Below are positions 8,377-16,045 of a stretch of DNA of 64,000 bases, piece after piece. The DNA is from Agromyces rhizosphaerae (GTDB taxonomy: Bacteria > Actinomycetota > Actinomycetes > Actinomycetales > Microbacteriaceae), in the NCBI RefSeq assembly GCF_027925245.1, contig NZ_BSDP01000001.1, positions 1,674,001 to 1,738,000 of the forward strand, in the 5' to 3' direction. A model generated the notes under the pieces. That model saw only the letters and a program-made list of their open reading frames with translations, made no database searches and was not told where the DNA came from. The translations under genes and the position numbers were made by a program. Each line of letters opens with the position of its first letter. Within the stretch, counting starts at the first letter, position 1.

Positions 8377-9987
8377 TCAGGCCAGGATCTCGTCGAGGTG
8401 GCGGCCCGCGGCCGCGACGTCGAGACCGCCCGCGCGGAACGCCACGTAGCCGTCGGGGCGGAGCAGGTACACCGCGCCACCGCGGGCCCGCCCGAACACC
8501 CCCGCGCTGCCCGGCCTGCGCATCCCGGAGACCGTGCGGTGCAGCACGATCGGGTCGGGGTGCAGGGCGAGCGGATGCCGCGCGGCGACCTCGCGGCAGG
8601 CGGTGCGCGCGCTCGCCGGGACGTCGCCGACGAGCAGCAGCCGGAAGCGCGCCGGGTCGAGCAGGCGGTGCAGCGAGACGGGTTCGCCGCCGACCACGAC
8701 CGGCAGGTCGGGCACGCGGTCGCCGGGTGCGGGACCACCCGCGATCGGCGCGCCGCCCGAGGCGCCGAGCGGTCCGCCGGGGTAGCCGATCACGAGCTCG
8801 GAGACCGCGCGGAACGCGAGCCGCCGCAGCGGGCGCAGCCGGGTCACGACGGGCGCCGCCCGGCCGATCACGCGCGAGCGCAGGAAGCCCGCCACCGGCG
8901 CCCGCGACGTGGCGGCGCCGAACGCACGACCGGTCGCCTCGAGCACCGCGCGTGCCACCGGCATCCGCTCGCTCGCATAGCTGTCGAGAAGGCCGGGACC
9001 GGATGCCCCGTGGTGCACGAGCCCGAGCTTCCAGGCCAGGTTCACGGCGTCCTGGATGCCGGTGTTCATGCCCTGGCCGCCCGCCGGCGTGTGGATGTGC
9101 GCGGCGTCGCCGGCGAGGAAGACGCGACCCGAGCGGAACGACCCGGCCTCGCGGTTCGCGACCTGGAAGTCGGTGAGCCAGACCGGGTCGCGCAGCACGA
9201 TCGACTCGTCGCTGTAGCGCGCGATCACCCGCTGCAGCGTCGCCAGGGTGAGCCCACCCTCGTCGACGCCGTCGGGCAGCAGGGTGAGCATGCGCCAGGT
9301 CGCGGGGTGCTCGAGCGGGAAGAAGAACGCGAGCCCGTCCTCGGCGAGGAAGAGGTGCGCGCGCCCGCGCTCGAGCCCGTCGGCCTCGAGGTCGGCGAGC
9401 GCGAACGCCTGCGGGAACGGGCTGCCGGTGAACGGGATGCCCATCGCGTCGCGCACGGCGCTGTGCGCCCCGTCGCATCCGATCACCCAGCTCGCCGTCA
9501 CCAGCTCGTCGCCAGCGGGCCCGCGCAGTCGCGCGTCGGCCGCATCGCCGCGATCGACCAGGCCGAGGAGGGTCGTCTCGCGCTCGACCGTCACGCCGAG
9601 CGCGGTGAGTCGTTCGAGCAGCAGGCGCTCCGAGTCGCCCTGCGCGAGGAAGAGGATGAACGGGTAGCGCGTCATGCCCGGCCCGGCCTCGAAGATGCCG
9701 ATCGGCCCGCCGCCGGCGGGGGAGTGCAGCTCGAACATGACGTTCGGGTTGCCCGCGGCGACGAGGTCGTCGGCCACGCCGAACGCATCGAGCACCTCGA
9801 GCGTGCGCGCCTGCACGGCGAGGGCGCGGGACTCGTGCACGTGGTCGGGCGCCCGATCGATGATGCGGAACGGGACGCCCGCGGCGTGCAGCGCGAGCGC
9901 GGCGGCGAGGCCGGTGGGGCCGGCGCCGACGATCAGCGCTGGCGTGTCGGCAGGGGCATCCGTCTCGGTGGCGTCATCGGCGACCAT
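8377..9987 (-). CDS. FAD-dependent aromatic monooxygenase (PheA/TfdB type)
   Basis: 536 aa. The N-terminal Rossmann motif GAGPTG starts near residue 22, the DG motif reads GCDGAHSAVRDAMG, and the FAD-ribityl GD motif reads VFLAGDAAHIHTPAGGQGMN. Together these define class A flavin hydroxylases that use NAD(P)H and O2 to hydroxylate phenols, polyketides or antibiotics. The C-terminal thioredoxin-like domain typical of the PheA/TfdB subgroup is present (VSLHRLLDPARFRLLLVGDVP). The substrate is unknown. The ATG at 9987 has TAGTCT six bases before it, the leaderless arrangement. It is a single gene, convergent with the CcdA-like gene. Confidence 0.88.
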   Translation of the reverse strand: MVADDATETDAPADTPALIVGAGPTGLAAALALHAAGVPFRIIDRAPDHVHESRALAVQARTLEVLDAFGVADDLVAAGNPNVMFELHSPAGGGPIGIFEAGPGMTRYPFILFLAQGDSERLLLERLTALGVTVERETTLLGLVDRGDAADARLRGPAGDELVTASWVIGCDGAHSAVRDAMGIPFTGSPFPQAFALADLEADGLERGRAHLFLAEDGLAFFFPLEHPATWRMLTLLPDGVDEGGLTLATLQRVIARYSDESIVLRDPVWLTDFQVANREAGSFRSGRVFLAGDAAHIHTPAGGQGMNTGIQDAVNLAWKLGLVHHGASGPGLLDSYASERMPVARAVLEATGRAFGAATSRAPVAGFLRSRVIGRAAPVVTRLRPLRRLAFRAVSELVIGYPGGPLGASGGAPIAGGPAPGDRVPDLPVVVGGEPVSLHRLLDPARFRLLLVGDVPASARTACREVAARHPLALHPDPIVLHRTVSGMRRPGSAGVFGRARGGAVYLLRPDGYVAFRAGGLDVAAAGRHLDEILA

Positions 9988-9999
9988 GCCGCCAGACTA
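9988..9999 (-). promoter_or_regulatory. Leaderless -10 box of the FAD monooxygenase gene
   Basis: TAGTCT (9999 to 9994, minus strand), six bases, then ATG at 9987. No ribosome binding site is present, consistent with a leaderless mRNA. Confidence 0.55.
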
Positions 10000-10084
10000 C
10001 GGCCCCGCCGCCCTGCGGTTCCGGGCGCCATGCACCACATGAGGGTGGGATGGCAACCCCGGGCGGTGGAACGGACGCCCGTCG

Positions 10085-10090
10085 TAGGGT
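10085..10090 (+). promoter_or_regulatory. -10 box upstream of the PAP2 pair
   Basis: TAGGGT, 43 bases before the GTG at 10134. It lies inside the longer frame opening at 10050, which argues that the true start is downstream. Confidence 0.4.
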
Positions 10091-10133
10091 GAGTGCTTCG
10101 CACCCGACGCGGGTGCGGGGGGAGGTGCAGGCA

Positions 10134-10919
10134 GTGGGCGGATCGGGTTCCGGGCGCTGGGGGCGGTTCCACGAGCGGTTCATCGTCGAGGTCCGGTACC
10201 TCCCGGCCGGAGGGCGCACGGCGTTGCTGGTCACCGCCGCCGCGCTCGTCGTCGCGGGCGTCGCAGGATTCCTCGTGGTGCTCGACTCGGTGCTGGAGGC
10301 CGACGACCTCTCCGCCATCGACGCCCCGGTCGAGGCGTGGCTCGACTCGGGACGCGACGAGTGGCTCACGACGTTCATGATCGTGCTGGCGATCGTGTTC
10401 GGACCCGTGGCGATGCCGATCGTGATCCTCGTGACCACGGTGACGTGGGGGCTGCTCGCGAAGCACGCGTGGCGGCCGCTGCTGCTCGCCGGCGGCATGA
10501 TCCTCGGGGTGGTCATCGTGCAGGTGCTCGCGCCCGTCATCGGCCGTGATCGCCCGCCCGCCGAGGACATGGTGCTCGAGTTCGACCCGACCTCGTCGTT
10601 CCCGTCGGGGCACGTCATGGGGACCGCCGACTTCCTCTTCCTCAGCACCTACCTCGTGTTCTCCCGCCACCGGAGGCCGCTCGTCACGGGGCTCGCGTTC
10701 GCGGCATCGGCGTTCATCGTGGCCCTCACCGCGGCCTGCCGGATCTACCTCGGCTACCACTGGGCGACCGACGCACTCGCCTCGATCATGCTGTCGCTCG
10801 TGGTGCTCGGCGTCGTGATCGCGGTCGACACGTTCCGCACGGTGCGGACGGGCACGCCCGAGCAGGTCGCCGAGGCGGACCGTCGACCCGAGGCCTGGGG
10901 GCGCGATGAGCGCGGATGA
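10134..10919 (+). CDS. PAP2-family membrane phosphatase, motif-1 lysine missing
   Basis: 261-aa integral membrane protein with about six helices and the PAP2 motifs GRDRP (motif 1), SFPSGH (motif 2) and CRIYLGYHWATD (motif 3). PAP2 enzymes dephosphorylate lipid phosphates such as undecaprenyl diphosphate or phosphatidate at the outer membrane face. The motif-1 consensus is K-x6-RP; here the lysine position is alanine (APVIGRDRP). The GTG at 10134 is preferred over 10050 because it has a GGGGAGG site and a -10 box lies between the two. Its 3' end overlaps the next PAP2 gene by 14 bases. Confidence 0.82.
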   Translation: MGGSGSGRWGRFHERFIVEVRYLPAGGRTALLVTAAALVVAGVAGFLVVLDSVLEADDLSAIDAPVEAWLDSGRDEWLTTFMIVLAIVFGPVAMPIVILVTTVTWGLLAKHAWRPLLLAGGMILGVVIVQVLAPVIGRDRPPAEDMVLEFDPTSSFPSGHVMGTADFLFLSTYLVFSRHRRPLVTGLAFAASAFIVALTAACRIYLGYHWATDALASIMLSLVVLGVVIAVDTFRTVRTGTPEQVAEADRRPEAWGRDERG

Positions 10920-11613
10920 GGACGGCGGCGGCGCGCACGCCCCGGCCCCGGTCCGCGTCGGGCGGCATCCGTGGCTCATCGCCGGTGTCCTCGCCCTGCT
11001 CGCGGTGGCGCTGCTCGGCGTGGTGATCGTGGTCGCAGAGGGGCGCGCGCCGTTCCCGTTCGAGGTCGACCTCATGTCCGCGCTCGCCGCGGCCCGCACG
11101 CCCGCGGTCACGCAGGCGGCGCTGCTGCTCGACCTGCTCGGCAGCGGCCGGCTGTCGAACGTGATCTTCCCCATCGCCATCGGCGTCGCGCTGCTGCTGT
11201 GGCGCCGACCGTGGGCCGCGCTCTACTTCGGCATCGCCGTGCTCGCGAGCGCCGGCGTCACGCGGCTCGTGAAGGTGCTGGTCGGCCGCGTGCGCCCCGA
11301 GGACATCCTGGTCACGCCCGACTTCGGCTCGTTCCCGTCCGGGCACAGCTCCGCGGCCGCGGTCATCGCGACGGCGCTCGGGCTGGTGTTCCTCCGCACC
11401 TGGGTGTGGGTCGCCGGCGTCGCCTGGACGGTGCTCATGATGCTCAGCCGCATGTACCTCGGCGCGCACTGGCTCAGCGACACCATCGGCGGTCTGCTCA
11501 TCGGCGCGGGCGTGGCGCTCATCGCCTGGGCACCGCTCGCGGAGCGGCTCTACCGCGAGGACCGGATGCCGCATCCACCCGTGTGGCGGAGGGCGGGCGC
11601 GCGTCCGGAGTGA
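10906..11613 (+). CDS. PAP2-family membrane phosphatase
   Basis: 235 aa with all three PAP2 signatures intact: KVLVGRVRP (K-x6-RP), SFPSGHSSAA and SRMYLGAHWLSD. About five to six transmembrane helices are visible. The likely role is dephosphorylation of a lipid (di)phosphate outside the membrane, for example recycling of the undecaprenyl carrier. It overlaps the preceding PAP2 gene by 14 bases, so the two are co-transcribed and co-translated. They are only distantly alike and are best read as an old duplication with one complete and one altered motif 1. Confidence 0.86.
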   Translation: MSADEDGGGAHAPAPVRVGRHPWLIAGVLALLAVALLGVVIVVAEGRAPFPFEVDLMSALAAARTPAVTQAALLLDLLGSGRLSNVIFPIAIGVALLLWRRPWAALYFGIAVLASAGVTRLVKVLVGRVRPEDILVTPDFGSFPSGHSSAAAVIATALGLVFLRTWVWVAGVAWTVLMMLSRMYLGAHWLSDTIGGLLIGAGVALIAWAPLAERLYREDRMPHPPVWRRAGARPE

Positions 11614-11622
11614 CGGGGCCGG

Positions 11623-11991
11623 CTACGCGTCGACGGCCGACCCGCGCAGGATCGACGTCATCTTCTTGCCGCGGGCGACCTCGTCGACGAGCTTGTCCAT
11701 CCAGCGGATCTGCTGCATCAGCGGGTCCTCGATCTCCTCGACGCGCATGCCGCAGATCACGCCGGTGATCTGGTCGACGTTCGGGTGCATGCGCGGGGCC
11801 TCGGCGAAGAACGTGCGCATGTCGACCTCGTCGTCGATCGCCTTCGCGAGGCCGGCGTCGTCGTAGCCGGTGAGCCACGTGATGACCTGGTCCACCTCGG
11901 CCTTCGTGTGGTCCTTGCGCTCGACCTTCGTGACGTAGAGCGGGTAGATGCTCGCGAAGCTCATGCCGTAGATGCGGTGTTCGCTGGCCAT
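11623..11991 (-). CDS. DUF2200 family protein
   Basis: 122-aa soluble protein with the typical DUF2200 layout: HRIYGMSFASIYPLYV at the N terminus, TKAEVDQVITWLTGY in the middle, FFAEAPRMHP, then GVICGMRVEEIEDPLMQQIR. The family is widespread in bacteria and has no established function; its length here is standard. The ATG at 11991 follows GAGGAGGACCCC. It lies convergent with the second PAP2 gene and head-to-tail with the MBL-fold gene upstream, about 96 bases away. Confidence 0.85.
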   Translation of the reverse strand: MASEHRIYGMSFASIYPLYVTKVERKDHTKAEVDQVITWLTGYDDAGLAKAIDDEVDMRTFFAEAPRMHPNVDQITGVICGMRVEEIEDPLMQQIRWMDKLVDEVARGKKMTSILRGSAVDA

Positions 11992-12087
11992 GGGGTCCTC
12001 CTCGCGTCGGGAATGCTGCATCGATGGTCGCACAGTCCGGCGACCCCGACGTCTTCGTCGGCGGCCCGACGCCGCGTCGACCGCGAC

Positions 12088-13446
12088 CTACTCGTCGGCC
12101 GCCAGGTCGGCGAGATGCTGTTCGTACGCCCGCCGGTGCTGCCAGCTCTGGCTCATGCCCGCGAACATCGCGGGCGGCATCTGGTCGGCGGGTATCACGA
12201 GGTCGCCGTCCACGGGCCATCGTCGCAGCAACTCGGGATGGTAGCCCTCGGGGTAGTACTCGGCCGGGTCGATCTCCTGCTCGCGCACGAACGGCTCCTG
12301 GATCTCCTCGCGCGAGGTCGGCGGGTGGGGCACGACCAGCTGGCCGTCGTCGAAGTCGAACTGCGGGGCGCGGCTGTTCGGGTAGTCCGGGAGGATGCCC
12401 TCGCGCACCCAGATGTCGTCCGCGTTCACGTTGACGACGATGCCGTCGGGTGCTCCGAAGTGGAACGGACCCTTCCAGTGGTGGCGGATCTCGGCGACGG
12501 TCTCCTCGTTGACATACGGGTCGAACGGCATGTGGGTGGTCATGAACAGCCGGGGCTGCACCTTGCTGGCCAGGTAGCCGGCCGCGTATCCCGGCGTGTG
12601 GTGCGTGTCGATGGTGTAGCGCCCGAGGAACGGCGGCACCCCCTGCACGCCGGAGGAGATCGCCACCAGCTCGGTCTGCGTCTCGGTGATGTAGACGTCC
12701 GCGCCGGCGGCGTACTGCTCGTCGAGGCGGCTGGGCCTGCCGTCGCCGGTCCAGACGACGCTGAGCCCGTTCCAGTCGAGCCGGTACCCGGAGGCGCCGT
12801 CCTTCGCGTGGGACCGCTGCCAGTGGATCACCCGGACGCCGTTCTCGTCGTACACGACGCCGCCGTTGTCCCGGAAGTCGAACTCGTTCACCTCGATGTC
12901 GTGGCCCTGGCCGACCGGGAACACGCTGAACGCGTCGCGGTGCCAGCCCAGCATCCGCTGCATCCCGTCCACCATCGCCGCCGTGCCGTACTCGGGGTCG
13001 CGACCGGAGGGCCCGAACACCCGCAGCTTCTTGTGCCAGCGACCCGCCCAGCCGCCGAACATGTAGAGGTAGGGCAGCGAGCCGAAGTGGTCGACGTGCA
13101 GGTGGGTGATGAACACCTTGTCGAGCTCGTTCAGCGCGAACCCGGCGGCGATGTAGTTGGCGACCGCCCCCTCGCCGAAGTCGAAGATGAAGTTCTCGCC
13201 GTTGCCGAGCTGCACCAGGATCGAGGTGTTCATCTGGCCGGGGCGGATGAACGGCGCGGTGCCCATGAAGATGATCCGCATCTCGTCCGGCTGCACCTCC
13301 TCGGTGCGGGGGAACCAGTTCGACGCGCTGGCGATGCCCGGCGTCGGGTTGATGCCGTCGAACATCAGGCCCTCGCGCCAGCGCCCCATCGGGACGCCGC
13401 CGGTGAGGGCGGCCCGGATCTGGTCGGGGGATGAGGATTCGCTCAT
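12088..13446 (-). CDS. Metallo-beta-lactamase-fold hydrolase
   Basis: 452 aa. The MBL metal site HLHVDHFGSL follows a FIFDFGEGAVANYI strand; WTGDGRPS supplies the later Asp, and DTHHTPGYAAGY and MTTHMPFDPYV supply further histidines. It is longer than most MBL proteins, with extra C-terminal sequence ending in QHRRAYEQHLADL. The N terminus carries GTAPFIRPGQMNTSILVQLGNG, a pattern I associate with ribonuclease Z-like and guanitoxin GntH-like hydrolases; that link is from memory and weak. The ATG at 13446 follows GGAGGTG. Substrate unknown; the gene lies just before the integrated element. Confidence 0.78.
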   Translation of the reverse strand: MSESSSPDQIRAALTGGVPMGRWREGLMFDGINPTPGIASASNWFPRTEEVQPDEMRIIFMGTAPFIRPGQMNTSILVQLGNGENFIFDFGEGAVANYIAAGFALNELDKVFITHLHVDHFGSLPYLYMFGGWAGRWHKKLRVFGPSGRDPEYGTAAMVDGMQRMLGWHRDAFSVFPVGQGHDIEVNEFDFRDNGGVVYDENGVRVIHWQRSHAKDGASGYRLDWNGLSVVWTGDGRPSRLDEQYAAGADVYITETQTELVAISSGVQGVPPFLGRYTIDTHHTPGYAAGYLASKVQPRLFMTTHMPFDPYVNEETVAEIRHHWKGPFHFGAPDGIVVNVNADDIWVREGILPDYPNSRAPQFDFDDGQLVVPHPPTSREEIQEPFVREQEIDPAEYYPEGYHPELLRRWPVDGDLVIPADQMPPAMFAGMSQSWQHRRAYEQHLADLAADE

Positions 13447-13620
13447 GTCGCACCTCCGCGGACGACGTCGGCCGGTGCGCCCCATTATCCTCGCGTGCGG
13501 TCCGCGGTGCCAGACGCAAAAGGGCCGGTCAGGGCCGAAGTTCAGCGGGCATCGCGTGGGAAGGGTCACCACTGCGGAGCGGGCGCGGAGATCGGCTGTC
13601 GATGACGCGTCTCGATGTCG
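13447..13620. other. Intergenic DNA before the integrated element
   Basis: No gene seen. Presumably the upstream region of the MBL-fold gene plus original chromosomal sequence that once followed tRNA-Gly. Confidence 0.5.
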
Positions 13621-13672
13621 GAGCCGATGACGGGAATCGAACCCGCGCTGTCTGCTTGGGAAGCAGAAGTTC
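13621..13672 (-). repeat. Displaced 3' end of tRNA-Gly (attachment site copy)
   Basis: 52 bases identical, except one (T at 13649 against C at 17213), to 17185-17236, the 3' part of the intact tRNA-Gly including anticodon stem-loop, T arm and acceptor. The match stops just past the anticodon stem. The orientation (fragment distal to the tRNA 3' end) is the expected footprint of an integration event at a tRNA 3' end. Confidence 0.85.
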
Positions 13673-13764
13673 CTAAGTGGCGGTTCATAGTGGCTCACTC
13701 GGGCTCACGAGCCGCGGAATCCCGCGGAACGTGAAACGCAGTGAGTTCCGGTGAACTCGGCAAA

Positions 13765-13782
13765 ACCGTGAGTTAACCGTGA
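13765..13782 (+). repeat. Arm-type repeat, left end of element
   Basis: Two copies of ACCGTGA 11 bases apart (ACCGTGAG-TT-AACCGTGA). The same 18-mer with one change occurs near the other end at 17091. Resembles integrase arm-binding sites of tyrosine-recombinase attP regions. Confidence 0.6.
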
Positions 13783-14051
13783 GCGCCCGTCGCCGTGGAG
13801 CGATCCGCAGTGTCGAGACGGTCCTCCTGCTCGTTCTATTCAGGGGAGCCGTTATCCTCAGCACCTGCCCTCTGCCCTCTGCCCTCGGGTCTGGTGCACG
13901 AGCCTTTGCGCGCGATCCAAAGTTGAGCAGCACTCGGATAACGATCTCCGTTTCGTAACGTCTTGCGGACAGATCCTGGGCTCGGGTCTCCGGGCGAATA
14001 GGTTTCTCTCGCGCTGTCCGGCTCGTGACAGTTGGATCGGGTGGAGTGGTT

Positions 14052-14577
14052 GTGCGGCCTATCTGGCGTCATGGCGTTCGTTGTGTGCTTTCCGTTGCTA
14101 TTGTCGGGGTGTTGACGGGCTCGCTGGTGCAGCCGGCATTCGCAGAGGAGCCCACTTCAGATCCGGTGGCAGCGCCGTCCGTGGAGCAACTCGTGGAGTT
14201 GCCGCCCGCGCAATCGGCGGAGTCGGCCGAGGACGCGGTAGCTGCGACTTCGCTGGAACCAACGCTTGACGTGGGCGATTTCGAGCCGGACGTTGCGGCC
14301 GGTTCCGCGGCCGAGGAGCCGGAGGCTGCGCCCGGTGAGGTGGAGACGTCGACCGACGCGGAGGTGCCATCGCCGGGCGATGCGGGGTTCCCTGGCGAGT
14401 CGCAGATCCTCTCCCGGTCGGAGTTCTCGAACACCTATGACATGGGTCAGGGGGAGCGATTCACACAGGTGTCGCTGGCACCGGTGAATGTCCGAGTCGG
14501 TGGGAAGTGGTTGCCGATCCAGACCGCGGTGGCTGGGACGGGGTTCTGGTCGTTTCTCGGGATTGGTGGCGGTGAGG
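14052..14577 (+). pseudogene. 5' end of an RHS-type secreted wall-associated protein, cut by IS3
   Basis: A GTG at 14052 with GGTGGAG upstream begins a Sec signal peptide (VLSVAIVGVLTGSLVQPAFA) and a Pro/Ala/Glu-rich stretch. The next part, SRSEFSNTYDMGQGERFTQ then VNVRVGGKWLPIQTAV and GTGFWSFLGIGGGEV, matches the N-terminal pattern I know from very large actinobacterial RHS-repeat/DNRLRE wall proteins. These are polymorphic toxins of several thousand residues. Here the frame is interrupted after about 175 codons by the left end of the IS, and the body of the gene does not resume on the other side. Translation would stop two codons into the IS. Non-functional remnant. Confidence 0.7.
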
Positions 14578-14602
14578 TGTGATTCGGCCTGGGTTTCGTT
14601 CC
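14578..14602 (+). repeat. IS3 left terminal inverted repeat
   Basis: 25 bases, exact complement of 15865-15889. Confidence 0.9.
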
Positions 14603-14621
14603 GTCCTCTAATTCAGGATGG

Positions 14622-14942
14622 ATGACGATGCCGAAGAAGTTTGAACCCGAGATGCGCGAGCGAGCGTTGCGGATGCTCGCTGAGGCGATGCCGTCGCATG
14701 TGAACAAGACCGCCGCGGTGCGGCATGTCGCCGATCTGCTCGGGATGAGCCCCGAAACGCTGCGGACCTGGGCGCGCCGGGTTGAGGTGGACGAGGGCCG
14801 CGCCGCTGGCACGCCGACGGACGTGCTCGAGGAGAATCGTCGCCTGAAGCGCGAGGTCGCTGAACTGCGCAGGGCGAACGAGGTGCTCAAAGCGGCGAGC
14901 GTGTTTTTCGCGAAGGAGCTCGACCGACCCTCGACGAGATGA
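14622..14942 (+). CDS. IS3-family transposase OrfA
   Basis: 106-aa DNA-binding subunit. A helix-turn-helix (KTAAVRHVADLLGMSPETLRTWARRVE) precedes a leucine-zipper-like coiled coil (LEENRRLKREVAELRRANEVLKAAS), the standard OrfA/InsE layout for recognising the IS ends and multimerising. ATG at 14622. The stop overlaps the OrfB start as ATGA, and a slippery stretch upstream lets ribosomes shift to the OrfB frame and make the OrfAB transposase. Appears intact. Confidence 0.9.
   Translation: MTMPKKFEPEMRERALRMLAEAMPSHVNKTAAVRHVADLLGMSPETLRTWARRVEVDEGRAAGTPTDVLEENRRLKREVAELRRANEVLKAASVFFAKELDRPSTR
14903..14909 (+). promoter_or_regulatory. Candidate -1 frameshift site (GTTTTTC)
   Basis: In OrfA frame the codons read GTG TTT TTC; slipping back one base enters the frame that leads without a stop into OrfB (…RVFREGARPTLDEM). 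This is a run of five T rather than the usual A6G heptamer, so efficiency is uncertain. Confidence 0.5.
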
Positions 14943-15865
14943 TCCGGTTCATCGACGAGCACCGGGATCGTTTCGGGGTCGAGCTCATCTGCCGGGTGCT
15001 GCGCCCGGCCGTGCGAGGGTTCGTCACCGCCCGCGGGTACCGGGCGGCGAGGGCCCGTGTGCCCTCGGCCAGGGCGTTGCGCGATGAGTTGCTCATACCG
15101 GAAGTCGCTCGACTGCATGCGGAGAACTACGGCGTGTACGGGCGCCGCAAGATGCACGCCCTGCTGTGCCGGCAGGGCTGGGATGTCGGCCGGGACCAGA
15201 CCGAGCGGCTGATGCGGCTGGCCGGAGTCCGTGGAGTGCGGCGGTCGAAGAAGATTTTCACGACGAAGCCCGATCAGGCGCAAGCCAAGCCGAAGGATCT
15301 CGTCCAGCGACGGTTCACCGCACCCGGTCCGCGGCGGCTATGGGTGGCCGACGTCACCTACGTCGCCACCTGGTCCGGGTTCGCGTACGTCGCGTTCGTG
15401 ACCGACGTGTACTCGCGCCGGATCGTCGGCTGGAACGTCGCCGCCACGTTGAAGGCAGACATCCTGCCGTTGCAGGCGCTGAACATGGCCGCGTGGGCCG
15501 CCGGCGGGAACCTGGACGGGCTGGTCCATCATGCCGATCACGGGTCGAACTACCTCGCCGTGGTGTACACCGACCGGATCGCCGAGCTCGGCGCGCAACC
15601 GTCCACCGGAACCGTCGGCGACTCGTACGACAACGCCCTCGCCGAAGCCGTCAATGGGCTCTACAAGACCGAGCTGATCCGCCGCCGCGGGCCATGGCGG
15701 ACCGTCGAGCAGGTCGAACTGGCCACCCTCGAGTACGTGTGGTGGTGGAACAACCAGCGGCTGCACGGCGAACTCGACCTGCGCACCCCGATCGAGGTCG
15801 AGCAGGCCTACTACGCTGACCAAGAATCAGGCCTGCCGGCAACCGCCGGACAGGGAAACCGATAG
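14939..15865 (+). CDS. IS3-family transposase OrfB (DDE integrase domain)
   Basis: 308 aa. HTH_21-like N-terminal part (ENYGVYGRRKMHALLCRQG), then the retroviral-type integrase core: LWVADVTYVATW (first Asp), VHHADHGSNYLA (second Asp), and DNALAEAVNGLYKTELI (catalytic Glu) followed by TLEYVWWWNNQRLHGEL. All three DDE residues are present, so the enzyme may be active. It is in the -1 frame to OrfA, overlapping by four bases, and is expected to be made mainly as an OrfAB fusion. Confidence 0.92.
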   Translation: MIRFIDEHRDRFGVELICRVLRPAVRGFVTARGYRAARARVPSARALRDELLIPEVARLHAENYGVYGRRKMHALLCRQGWDVGRDQTERLMRLAGVRGVRRSKKIFTTKPDQAQAKPKDLVQRRFTAPGPRRLWVADVTYVATWSGFAYVAFVTDVYSRRIVGWNVAATLKADILPLQALNMAAWAAGGNLDGLVHHADHGSNYLAVVYTDRIAELGAQPSTGTVGDSYDNALAEAVNGLYKTELIRRRGPWRTVEQVELATLEYVWWWNNQRLHGELDLRTPIEVEQAYYADQESGLPATAGQGNR

Positions 15866-15889
15866 GAACGAAACCCAGGCCGAATCACA
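15865..15889 (+). repeat. IS3 right terminal inverted repeat
   Basis: 25 bases, exact complement of 14578-14602; its first base is the last base of the OrfB stop codon. Confidence 0.9.
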
Positions 15890-16045
15890 GTCTCCCGCGG
15901 TTCTGTGCACCCCGTTCACGGGCTGTCGACCCGATTCACGGGGCGGACCAGCGTGGTCAACGTGGGCAACAGCTCACGTGTCCTGACGACTGTCTGGCGC
16001 ACATCCCGCGGTGGAAAGCCATGGTGGAATCGAGGCATGAGGTGA
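15890..16045 (+). pseudogene. Possible 3' end of the broken RHS-type toxin gene
   Basis: Immediately right of the IS an open frame runs to a TGA at 16043-16045 without a start of its own. It encodes about 51 residues including FTGRTSVVNVGNSS and RTSRGGKPWWNRGMR. It stays open up to the IS border and overlaps the start of the next gene by 25 bases, as toxin tips and immunity genes often do. I read it as the C-terminal tip of the same RHS gene whose 5' end lies left of the IS, the middle having been deleted. No family match is claimed; this rests on position and frame. Confidence 0.4.

Larger units (their letters stand above)
14578..15889 (+). mobile_element. IS3-family insertion sequence
   Basis: 1312 bases bounded by perfect 25-base inverted repeats: 14578-14602 (begins TGTGATTCGGCCTGGG) and 15865-15889. 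It contains two overlapping frames, orfA and orfB, in the -1 relation typical of IS3. No flanking target duplication is visible: the three bases outside are AGG on the left and GTC on the right. This suggests that the copy is one half of a recombination or adjacent deletion rather than a simple insertion. Confidence 0.9.

Noticed and set aside
10050..10133. N-terminal extension of the first PAP2 protein
   Set aside because: A -10-like TAGGGT at 10085 lies inside it, and the GTG at 10134 has a strong GGGGAGG site.
14574..15893. A target-site duplication flanking the IS3 element
   Set aside because: Bases outside the inverted repeats (AGG left, GTC right) do not match at three or four bases.
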